Positions 1 through 6,573 of a stretch of DNA of 16,997 nt are shown here, piece by piece. The number at the start of each line of letters is the position of its first letter. Within the stretch, counting starts at the first letter, position 1. The translations under genes were made by a program, and so were the position numbers. Below the pieces are notes generated by a model that worked only from the letters and a program-made list of their open reading frames with translations, was not told the DNA's origin and did not search any database. Origin of the DNA: Promethearchaeota archaeon (GTDB taxonomy: Archaea; Asgardarchaeota; Lokiarchaeia; Sigyniarchaeales; SOKP01); NCBI GenBank assembly GCA_030615235.1, contig JAUWZR010000025.1, forward strand, positions 1 through 16,997. Direction: 5' to 3'.

Positions 1-15
1 TTGTGTTTTTAAAAT

Positions 16-426
16 TTATTTATTCTTTTTTTCTATCGGGATTTTTATTATTCTTCTGTTCATTATTATATAAATAACCGAAAAAGTTCCGATTCCGATG
101 CAGAAAGAGACAATGTTTAAGGTTTGAATAACTGTACTGACAATCGGAAATTTATTTAAGTCATATTTTAGAAGGAAAATATCAACGACGTTACCAATAG
201 CAGGTGATGATATTCTTCCGGTTAAATACGCATAACCTAAGTCATCGATTACAAGCGCAAGTCCATAATCATTACTACTCCTACTATCCCATGTTTTAAA
301 TCCTAGAAAATTGCTATTTTTGTCAAATTTAACCATCAAAATATCAGCGTTATTAGTATTTTTCCGAAAACTTCTCGTAGAACCTGTGATATATATATTA
401 CTAAAATTATCAATTTTCATATTCAT
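16..426 (-). pseudogene. SBBP beta-propeller surface protein, C-terminal fragment with membrane anchor
   Basis: This is the downstream part of a gene whose upstream part lies at 410-943 in another frame. It holds about two beta-propeller repeats, each ending in the NIYITG or YAYLTG type of turn and followed by a DILMVKFD or DIFLLKYD strand. A hydrophobic segment (about residues 102-122 counted from the ATG at 426) precedes a short Lys/Arg-rich tail, which fits an outside-facing repeat domain held by a C-terminal membrane anchor. ATGs exist at 426 and 420, but the repeat begins part-way through, so neither is likely to be the original start. Whether the break is biological or a sequence error cannot be settled here. 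The family assignment is firm; the ligand or role of such repeats is not known. Confidence 0.7.
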
Positions 427-943
427 CACCCCCCCATTGTTTTTCCCATTCAAGGCTTCCATGTGGGTTATATTTTAATATGCATAAATCATAGTCATTT
501 AAGGTAATTTTTTTATTTCCTGTTATTAACATATTTCCGGTATCATCTAATGTAATACTATATCCATACTCATCTTCAGGTCCGCCCCATAGTCTTTCCA
601 TTACCAAATCTCCCGAAGAATTGTATTTCATTAAACTTATGTCGTCATTATTGCCATTTCGTTTAAATCCGGTAACGTAAATATCTCCATTTTCAGTAAC
701 ATAGATATCGTTTCCTTGACTGTAAGAGGAACCTAGTGTATTATTCCATACTAGATGTCCGGAAGAGTTGTATTTCAAGAGAACCAATGATTTATTAACT
801 CCGCTAGAGTAAGAGATAAAGCCTGTAATGTAAATACATCCCATGCTATCCAGGCTGATTCCATATCCCGTTCCCCAATCTCGATACCCCCACGACCTAT
901 TTAATAAAAGACTTCCCGAAGAATTAAATTTAAACAAATTCAA
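410..943 (-). pseudogene. SBBP beta-propeller surface protein, N-terminal fragment (frameshifted, 5' end missing)
   Basis: The frame holds three complete and one partial SBBP-type repeats of about 45 residues. They are recognisable by KYNSSG-type strands, WGG or LGS turns and IYITG, IYVTG or MLITG strands. It begins inside a repeat at a TTG codon with no signal peptide, although an anchored surface protein should have one. The frame stays open to a stop at 1013-1015, but that extension is antisense to a lysine-rich coiled-coil frame on the other strand and has no start codon. At its 3' end it stops shortly after a run of seven G, where the following repeat continues in another frame. The repeat joining the two parts is about 4-5 residues short, so more than a single miscalled base seems to be missing. 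Confidence 0.7.
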
Positions 944-1014
944 CTCAGAGAGAGTTAATAATAGAAAAAATAGGTAAGTTAGAAAAAGACCGAGATAAAA
1001 TTGTAAAATTAATT

Positions 1015-1359
1015 ATGAACGCTCCTAAGAGAGAAAATTACCAAAAAAGAAAACAACTTCTCGAAGAGAGGATCGAAAAATACCACAAGGAAATTTATAG
1101 ATTTTGTTTAGATTTTATAGACGTAGTAAACGAAGATTTAACGCCTATCAAAGAAAAAAATGAGTTTAGCGAATTATACCTCAATTACGACCTCACTTTA
1201 GTGATTCAAAAGAAAGAGAAGCACAAAATCGTTGTGGATGGGAAAGAACACACCGCAAACTTAAGAGTTTACAAGTTTGAACAATTAGACAAAGATATAA
1301 AGCTCGAAATTTTAACGATAATTAAAGAAAATTTCAAGAAAGAATACTATAAAATATAG
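1015..1359 (+). CDS. Small lysine/glutamate-rich hypothetical protein, probably missing its N-terminus
   Basis: I do not recognise the family. The 114-residue product starts with a charged helical segment (coiled-coil-like, about residues 1-32). A compact part follows with predicted strands around YDLTLVIQKK and HKIVVDGKEHTA, then a C-terminal helix. The same frame is open upstream back to a stop at 931-933. Those 27 codons continue the same coiled-coil pattern (for example IIEKIGKLEKDRDKIVKL), but contain no ATG, GTG or TTG. The ATG at 1015 may therefore be internal, with the true 5' end lost at the junction with the SBBP gene. An extended hairpin begins at the base after its stop codon. Confidence 0.55.
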   Translation: MNAPKRENYQKRKQLLEERIEKYHKEIYRFCLDFIDVVNEDLTPIKEKNEFSELYLNYDLTLVIQKKEKHKIVVDGKEHTANLRVYKFEQLDKDIKLEILTIIKENFKKEYYKI

Positions 1360-1422
1360 GTTTCAAATTATTTATAGCAGAAGGAATTAATAAATCCTTA
1401 CATTTTGCTGTAAAATTGAAAC
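1360..1422. terminator. Extended hairpin between convergent genes, probable terminator or structured RNA
   Basis: An interrupted stem starts one base after the stop codon at 1357-1359. The arms are GTTTCAA (1360-1366) with TTGAAAC (1416-1422), TATAGCA (1373-1379) with TGCTGTA (1406-1412, one G-U wobble), and AAGGA (1381-1385) with TCCTT (1395-1399). That gives about 19 base pairs around a nine-base loop. It lies between the end of the + gene and the end of the MoaD-like gene on the other strand, so a bidirectional 3' end element is the simplest reading. Pairing is seen in the sequence; function is inferred. Confidence 0.5.
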
Positions 1423-1458
1423 TGAAATTAAAGTAAATTCTTAATAGTTATAAAAAGA

Positions 1459-1740
1459 TTAACCTCCCGAGATAGGAAAGGATATATATAGCTGGTCTCC
1501 TTCATTTAACTCCGTTTTATAATTTTGCATGTAAGAAATGTTCCTACCGTTGAGTAAAATGACCATCTGTGGGTTTAACTTCTTCTTGTTTTTGGATAAA
1601 ATACTATCGTCTAATAAATCTTTATATTCTTTGAGAAATTGGGAGATAATATCGCCTACAGTATCTCCTTCGTATACTATTTTACTTTTTTTTACTCTCA
1701 ATACAAAAATGTTTAATAAGTTCAAATCAACTTTAACCAT
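1459..1740 (-). CDS. Archaeal MoaD/ThiS-family ubiquitin-like sulfur carrier
   Basis: This 93-residue protein has the beta-grasp layout of MoaD/ThiS. It has an N-terminal strand (VKVDLNLLNIFVLRV), a TVGDIISQF helix start, the signature VILLNGRNI, a GD turn followed by LYISFPISGG, and the C-terminal Gly-Gly. That tail is adenylated by an E1-like enzyme and converted to a thiocarboxylate, so the protein donates sulfur for molybdopterin, thiamin or tRNA thiolation, or is conjugated to proteins as archaeal SAMPs are. The VxILxNGR and GDxLxIxxPISGG pattern is closer to archaeal MoaD than to bacterial ThiS. It is the last gene of the unit and follows the ThiI-like gene by 105 bases, which contain AT-rich TATA-like sequence, so it may also have its own promoter. 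No E1 gene is in the window, so the pathway is open. Confidence 0.85.
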   Translation of the reverse strand: MVKVDLNLLNIFVLRVKKSKIVYEGDTVGDIISQFLKEYKDLLDDSILSKNKKKLNPQMVILLNGRNISYMQNYKTELNEGDQLYISFPISGG

Positions 1741-1845
1741 AATATTACAGCTCGTTTCAATTAGAAAATTATAAGATTTTATTAAATTTTATTCCAAATT
1801 TAAAACTTCTTTTGCTTAATTAACAACCTTATTGAATAATTTTTC

Positions 1846-3066
1846 TCAGAATATATTTATTCTTGTTCCATTTTCCACTAAAGTTTTAAGGTCATTATCA
1901 ATTTTCAAACTGTTGTATAACTCTTTTAATTTTTCAGCATCAAATACCTGATTCGGTGGTTTAAAAGGGCAGTAATTCACTTTTTTGAGATTATTTGAGA
2001 TTTTTTTCAACAATTCTTGAATCTTACTCTCTCCAATACCAATGAGAGGTGTAAATATAGGATGGCTTAAGTGAAGCGCATTGATAGCTAAAGTCTCTAA
2101 ATCAACGGAATCAGAACAGTAATTCGAACAATTTAAGCTCGTGCCATCAGTACATGCCTTAATTTTTTCATAAAAGTGAAATTTAGGATTTTTAAGGATT
2201 TTGGACATTAAATCAAACCTAAGTAACCTGCATAAGCCACAAAAATATTGTTTTTCATCTAACTCTAAATAAACTTTCTTTAGAATGTCATATATTCTAA
2301 ATTTGGTTAAATGAACATTATTTCTTGGTATATAATCACCAACTTCTTTCCAGTTTGAAATCCAATCTTCGATTTCGGTTCCTTCCTCTGTAAGATCAAT
2401 TAATACAGGATAAATCTCAGATCCTCTTCTCATTAGCAGAAAACCTGCGATTAAATCATTTAACCTTCCTATGTCCATTACCACTATTTTTTTCTGAGGT
2501 TCAATAGGTAAACCACCCCATTTACTTTTGATAATCTGAGAGAAAACGTAAGAGAAATCACCTCTTATCTCTATATAGATTTGTTTTCTGGGTCGAGTGA
2601 GATTTACTTTCAAATCAAGATTCGGAAAATTATCAATAATCGCTTTACCCACAATTTGAGCTACTTCTATTGAGGTATAACTATGTTTTCCAGACCTTTT
2701 AACCCTGAGCGCAAAAGTGTCTTTCTGATCAAGAATATCTTGAGCAAGTTCAATTGTTCGCTCGGTAATGTTTTTAAGATTGTTTGACGTTCTGATTGCT
2801 GGACTTAAGGAATGTACACCAAACGCGTTTTTTATTACCTCAATAGCAGAAGGAAGGTCTTTATTATTAAAAAAGAAAAAAACTCTCGATGAATCCTTAC
2901 TCATTTGATACTTGTTGAATTTGATTCCTTTTCGTTTAAGTATTTTAGTAATGTTACTCATCAAATACTTAAGCATTCGAATTTTAATCTTCTGCGACTT
3001 TAGCCATATTTCAGCGTATCTAATTAATAATAAGTTATATTGAGGTAAAAGAAGGTTTTGATCCAT
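1846..3066 (-). CDS. ThiI-like THUMP-domain protein with degenerate PP-loop
   Basis: ThiI binds tRNA through an N-terminal ferredoxin-like and THUMP module, and its PP-loop domain adenylates U8 for 4-thiouridine formation. Here the order is kept over 406 residues: N-terminal domain (about 10-70), THUMP (about 75-175, with GKHSYTSIEVAQIVGKAI and KQIYIEIRGDFSYVF), then a PP-loop-like domain (about 190-365). The ATP-binding SGGxDS signature is replaced by DIGRLND at 198-204, while the following helix (LIAGFLLMRRG) still aligns. A CxxC (Cys276, Cys279), Cys305, Cys313, Cys317 and Cys366 remain. In Methanococcus maripaludis ThiI a CxxC plus a later Cys hold an Fe-S cluster, so metal binding is possible. 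The start ATG is preceded by AGGA. I would not call it an active thiI; it may be a non-adenylating partner of an active copy elsewhere. Confidence 0.8.
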   Translation of the reverse strand: MDQNLLLPQYNLLLIRYAEIWLKSQKIKIRMLKYLMSNITKILKRKGIKFNKYQMSKDSSRVFFFFNNKDLPSAIEVIKNAFGVHSLSPAIRTSNNLKNITERTIELAQDILDQKDTFALRVKRSGKHSYTSIEVAQIVGKAIIDNFPNLDLKVNLTRPRKQIYIEIRGDFSYVFSQIIKSKWGGLPIEPQKKIVVMDIGRLNDLIAGFLLMRRGSEIYPVLIDLTEEGTEIEDWISNWKEVGDYIPRNNVHLTKFRIYDILKKVYLELDEKQYFCGLCRLLRFDLMSKILKNPKFHFYEKIKACTDGTSLNCSNYCSDSVDLETLAINALHLSHPIFTPLIGIGESKIQELLKKISNNLKKVNYCPFKPPNQVFDAEKLKELYNSLKIDNDLKTLVENGTRINIF

Positions 3067-3084
3067 AATATTCCTAACTCTCTT

Positions 3085-4680
3085 TTAAATTAAGATAGAT
3101 AAGTAATAGTTTCCAATAACCTTTATTAATCCCGTTCGTAAATTATGTTCTTTTAATACTACGAGTCCTTTCCTATAGATTTCGATCTCGATAAAAACAT
3201 CGTCAAAATATTTCCCTTCGAGATTCCCTCCATTAGAAAATATAGTATTATCAATTTTTAGGTTAAAAGATATGCTTGGTGAGGAATTTAGTACCAGATC
3301 TATCTGCGATCTGGCAAATTGAGAAAGGACGTCGCCCGAATCGATTAATTCAGTGCGCCATACACTAAGAGGAGTCGGAATTAGGTTATGAAAACAACAC
3401 ACACCAAAAATTTTCTGATGACTAAGCGATAACACTTTGTCTGTGAAGTTATTTAATTTCTTTCTCCCAATAAATCCCTCTTTAGAATCTAGAGTTGTGG
3501 AGTTCATGCCCTGAAAATATATCTTTTCATTCTCATAAAGTGGATTAAAATCACCAATATTTTGTCTCCAATACTCCTTAGCATGAGGTTTTGAATCTGT
3601 AAATCCAGGGACGGCTATATATGGGTGTTTTAGCAGCTCAAGAATATCCTTCGCAGCTTTAAATTCTTCTTTATAGCTGTTTTTTGTAAGATTTCCAGCG
3701 TGTACTACCAAATCGATGTCATTCATCTTATTAATGCTATTGATAGCTTTCTCAAAATTTGAAGATTTTCCATCATTCTGCTCAGAAACTAACGAATTTG
3801 ACATCTGTATGAATCGAGCTATAGGTTTTTGCTTTTTTTCTATTTGTAATGGAATGTAGTAATTAACTTCTCGTAAGATTTCATGTTTAGAATCCGGATC
3901 AAAAACAGGGATCACCTTAAAACAAAGATCGCTACCATCTATATCAATAATAGAATACGTGAAAAGTTCTCGATATCTAGTCTTGTTACAGCAAAAAGTA
4001 CCGGCGTTAAAAATAAATAAGTCTTTTTCACTACTACTCACAGTGTATAAATTTGAAGTATGTCTATGACCATTTAAAACTAAATCTGCTTTTGCTTCTA
4101 AAAGCATTTTGAGCATATCTCCAGAATCGTCTATGGCTGATCGCTCTTTTCCTGTATTTGGTATAGGAATAAGCTGGTGATGAAAACAAACTACTTTGAA
4201 TTTATTCTCTCTTTCAGGATTCTCTAACTCAGTTCGCACAATATTAATTATGTTATGGTGTATTATTCCTCCAGGTAAATCAGGTTTAGTACTATCTATA
4301 CCAAGGATATAGATATCATCGTCTTCATATGCGTAATGCCTTCTACCTATCATTTCTTCAAATAATAAATAACCCACATTCATGGCATCGTGATTTCCAA
4401 TTAAAACCATAATAGGACTTTTAGTAACTGGATCGAACTTTTCAAATTGCTCTAACGCATATTCATAATCCAATAAGGTTCCCATCTGGGTAATATCTCC
4501 TAAGTTTAAATAAACAGATGCATTTTTTATCTTATTTACTTTTTCAATTCCAACATTGAAAGCATGGAGGTTAAAAGATCCCCCAGAACGAGTGATATGA
4601 GTATCAGAAATGATCACTAATCGTTTCTTTGATTTAACCTTTTCCTTAGAGTTAATCTTAACACTTTTTTCGGAAATCAT
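3085..4680 (-). CDS. Double calcineurin-like metallophosphoesterase, second domain degenerate
   Basis: Residues 20-260 form a complete metallophosphoesterase domain. Its dimetal ligands are all visible: SDTH (Asp26, His28), GDIT (Asp62), GNHD (Asn96, His97), FHH (His167, His168) and GHRH (His205, His207). Residues 287-515 repeat the same fold; for example CFHNLIP aligns with CFHHQLIP, and DSGDVLSQF with DSGDMLKML. The ligand positions have become SNS, GNLT, PGFTD, FHN and SSPS, so this half is predicted not to bind the metal pair. There is no signal peptide or membrane segment, so it should be cytosolic. The substrate is unknown; phosphodiesters, nucleotides or a lipid pyrophosphate are all possible. 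The start lies one base after the stop of the upstream acyltransferase, and 18 bases separate it from the ThiI-like gene. Confidence 0.9.
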   Translation of the reverse strand: MISEKSVKINSKEKVKSKKRLVIISDTHITRSGGSFNLHAFNVGIEKVNKIKNASVYLNLGDITQMGTLLDYEYALEQFEKFDPVTKSPIMVLIGNHDAMNVGYLLFEEMIGRRHYAYEDDDIYILGIDSTKPDLPGGIIHHNIINIVRTELENPERENKFKVVCFHHQLIPIPNTGKERSAIDDSGDMLKMLLEAKADLVLNGHRHTSNLYTVSSSEKDLFIFNAGTFCCNKTRYRELFTYSIIDIDGSDLCFKVIPVFDPDSKHEILREVNYYIPLQIEKKQKPIARFIQMSNSLVSEQNDGKSSNFEKAINSINKMNDIDLVVHAGNLTKNSYKEEFKAAKDILELLKHPYIAVPGFTDSKPHAKEYWRQNIGDFNPLYENEKIYFQGMNSTTLDSKEGFIGRKKLNNFTDKVLSLSHQKIFGVCCFHNLIPTPLSVWRTELIDSGDVLSQFARSQIDLVLNSSPSISFNLKIDNTIFSNGGNLEGKYFDDVFIEIEIYRKGLVVLKEHNLRTGLIKVIGNYYLSILI

Positions 4681-4681
4681 A

Positions 4682-5422
4682 TTAATGGTTTTCCTTTAAT
4701 TTTGCGGGATGGCCGCTATAAATAGAATTCTCTTCTAATACATGATTATGATTTGTATAAGAGTGAGCTGAAAGTTTCGCATTTTGCTTAATTATCGTAC
4801 CTGGTAAGAGAACACATTTCGCTCCTATAAGAACATTGTCACCAACCATTATTTTTTTTAATATAAAATTATCTTGCTCAATTGCAAAACTTAAAATTGT
4901 GGAGTTCATCCCAATTATAACATTTTTACCAATAGATACGAATTCTGAGGAAATCCAACTATTATCACAGATATTTTTTTTTCCAATCTTTACACCAAAA
5001 AATCTCAGCGTAAAACGATTTTTAAGCCACGGAAAAGGATTTGACGCCGTTACGTAGAGTGGCCATTTTTTAACGATATTTCGGACTGTCCAAAAATAAT
5101 AATCTCGATCTTCTATTGAACGCTTAAACTTACCTTCTCTTGGAACATGTATTAGATTGATAATTTTCAAAAATAAAACTGAGATCATAATTGCACTGAG
5201 TTGGATTAAATAAATTGAAAAGAAGACATTGAAGGGTAGAACTATAAAAAATATCCAGAAATATGTTTCGCTCCAGAATAAAGTAATATACCAAAATTCG
5301 AAAAGCGATGTTGGAATTAAACTTAGGATAATTATCACAATATATAAGATAAGAAACTTTTTTCTAATTCTCTCGTCGATAGGTGTGGGAGAAACTCCTT
5401 TTAAACTGGCAGGTTGGAACAT
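4682..5422 (-). CDS. Membrane-bound left-handed beta-helix acyltransferase paralog lacking the expected catalytic His
   Basis: Two hydrophobic stretches (about residues 22-45 and 53-92, probably three membrane spans) precede the junction motif PREGKFKRS, a conserved linker with NPFPWLKNRFTLRFFGVKIG, and hexapeptide beta-helix coils (about 145-240) ending in SGHPAK. Such enzymes move acyl groups onto sugars, lipids or peptides; the architecture resembles the C-terminal region of Pls/PosA-type peptide synthetases. It is a paralog of the gene just upstream. In the block before the conserved QD and KK residues, this copy has Phe179 where the paralog has His188, so it may be inactive or serve as a partner. 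GAGGA lies 7 bases before its ATG, inside the end of the upstream gene. The acceptor and donor are unknown. Confidence 0.8.
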   Translation of the reverse strand: MFQPASLKGVSPTPIDERIRKKFLILYIVIIILSLIPTSLFEFWYITLFWSETYFWIFFIVLPFNVFFSIYLIQLSAIMISVLFLKIINLIHVPREGKFKRSIEDRDYYFWTVRNIVKKWPLYVTASNPFPWLKNRFTLRFFGVKIGKKNICDNSWISSEFVSIGKNVIIGMNSTILSFAIEQDNFILKKIMVGDNVLIGAKCVLLPGTIIKQNAKLSAHSYTNHNHVLEENSIYSGHPAKLKENH

Positions 5423-5425
5423 TTT

Positions 5426-6295
5426 TTATTCCTCTTGTAAATGCGAATCTATTTTTTTTTGGATAGTATTTTCAGAGATTGTAGATTCCTTAGTTTTCAC
5501 TGCTTTTTGTTGAGATTCTTCTATAGATTGAATTGGTAGCGTTATGCTTACGGGAGTGCCCACATGAATTAGATTTCCTTTTAATCTCTGGTTGATCGCT
5601 GTGTAACTGTTTACACCCAAAACAGCAAAATCTTCCATGATTGTACCTGGAGTTATTATGGTGTGAGGTCCCACTACACACGCCTTTCCAATTTTAACTT
5701 TTTTGATAAAAACTTTGTCTTGGTATATTAAATGTGAAAATATGCATATGTTTAGTGAAGTCATTGTAAAATCACCGATTTCTACAAATAAGGGGTCTAC
5801 ATACCCTTCATATAAGACAACACTTCTTCCAACTCTAGTTCCAAAGGATCTATAAGCAATGATATCAAGCCACGGTAACGGTAATGCTCGAGCTAACCAA
5901 ATAGGAAAAAAAGCAGTCCAAAACCTTCTATGCATATATTTCCATTCTTTGCTCCCCCTCTCGAAGATACCCTCTTGAGGTGGTGAGAGTTTATTCAATA
6001 CCCGAAAAATTCCTCCAGAAAATAAGATAATTGTAAATACAAATAGAAAAATATTAGCATAGATATTTAACGGAAGTAATAACCAATAATACCATTCAGC
6101 TTTTAATCCAAACGAATAAAACTCTATACCCGTTAAAAGATAATATAAACTATTAATGAACCACAAATTCACTATAAATAAAATTAATCCCCCGATGAAT
6201 AACTGGATTAAAATTATCAAAGAGAATGGAGTCTTATAAACGCCAGAAGTTGATATTAACTCCGATTCAAATTTAGGACCTACTTCTTCTTCCAC
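5426..6295 (-). CDS. Membrane-bound left-handed beta-helix acyltransferase
   Basis: This 289-residue protein has hydrophobic spans at about 23-52 and 67-97, then the linker SPPQEGIFERGSKEW, a LPLPWLDIIAYRSFGTRVG segment, and hexapeptide beta-helix coils (about 152-250). The motif IFSHLIYQDKVF carries His188, at the place where related Pls-type C-terminal domains have a conserved HLFEDR-like His, so this copy looks catalytically competent. The last 40 residues are a charged Gln/Glu/Lys/Ser tail. The start is GTG; the overlapping ATG at 6297-6295 is in another frame and stops at once. It is the first gene of the five-gene minus-strand unit. It probably acylates a membrane-linked sugar, lipid or peptide on the cytosolic side, which is inference from architecture. 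Confidence 0.82.
   Translation of the reverse strand: MEEEVGPKFESELISTSGVYKTPFSLIILIQLFIGGLILFIVNLWFINSLYYLLTGIEFYSFGLKAEWYYWLLLPLNIYANIFLFVFTIILFSGGIFRVLNKLSPPQEGIFERGSKEWKYMHRRFWTAFFPIWLARALPLPWLDIIAYRSFGTRVGRSVVLYEGYVDPLFVEIGDFTMTSLNICIFSHLIYQDKVFIKKVKIGKACVVGPHTIITPGTIMEDFAVLGVNSYTAINQRLKGNLIHVGTPVSITLPIQSIEESQQKAVKTKESTISENTIQKKIDSHLQEE
5430..5434 (-). promoter_or_regulatory. Ribosome binding site of the second acyltransferase
   Basis: GAGGA on the minus strand lies 7 bases before the ATG at 5422 and overlaps the last codons of the upstream acyltransferase. It supports this start and translation from a shared mRNA. Confidence 0.6.
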
Positions 6296-6324
6296 ATTAA
6301 TTCACATAAATCTGAATAATCGCT

Positions 6325-6339
6325 ATTATTATATTATAA
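6325..6339 (-). promoter_or_regulatory. Probable TATA box of the five-gene minus-strand unit
   Basis: Minus-strand TTATAATATAATAAT lies about 30-44 bases before the GTG start at 6295, a normal distance for an archaeal TATA box with a short leader. The whole region is AT-rich, which weakens the call. Confidence 0.4.
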
Positions 6340-6379
6340 CAACCGTAAGATAAATAAATTTTACACAATTGTTATTACT

Positions 6380-6408
6380 AAAATCTAATTTATTATAAAA
6401 TAGATTTT
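6380..6408. repeat. Inverted repeat between divergent promoters
   Basis: AAAATCTA (6380-6387) and TAGATTTT (6401-6408) are perfect 8-base inverted arms around 13 bases. They sit between the minus-strand unit and the coiled-coil gene, so they could form a dimeric regulator site acting on both. In such AT-rich DNA a chance origin is also possible. The rest of the gap 6296-6476 shows only AT-rich promoter-like sequence. Confidence 0.3.
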
Positions 6409-6420
6409 TAAAACATTTCT

Positions 6421-6440
6421 ATTATATTATATTATAAATA
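6421..6440 (+). promoter_or_regulatory. Probable TATA box of the coiled-coil/zinc-ribbon gene
   Basis: A TATA-like stretch ending in TTATAAATA lies about 37-56 bases before the GTG at 6477. TTCTATT (6417-6423) and AATAGAA (6437-6443) flank it as inverted arms. Its position fits a promoter if the protein starts at 6477 rather than 6574. Confidence 0.4.
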
Positions 6441-6573
6441 GAATAAAAAATTAACAATTAAAATAACTATAAGAGCGTGAGAAAAAATTTCTGTAGACTG
6501 GCAAAAAGCGGAAGAGAACCCGGATAAGTCCCAAAAGATAGAGGGGCGATTCCTATTAGATTTAAGGGCAAAG

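Noticed and set aside
944..1012. Signal-peptide-like hydrophobic stretch in the SBBP frame upstream of 943
   Set aside because: It has no start codon and is antisense to a Lys/Glu-rich coiled-coil frame, which by itself produces Phe/Leu-rich codons on the other strand.
5229..5513. A 94-residue + frame across the two acyltransferase genes
   Set aside because: It is antisense to two well-supported genes and has no family resemblance.
6295..6297. ATG overlapping the GTG start of the first acyltransferase
   Set aside because: It is in another frame and meets a stop after five codons.
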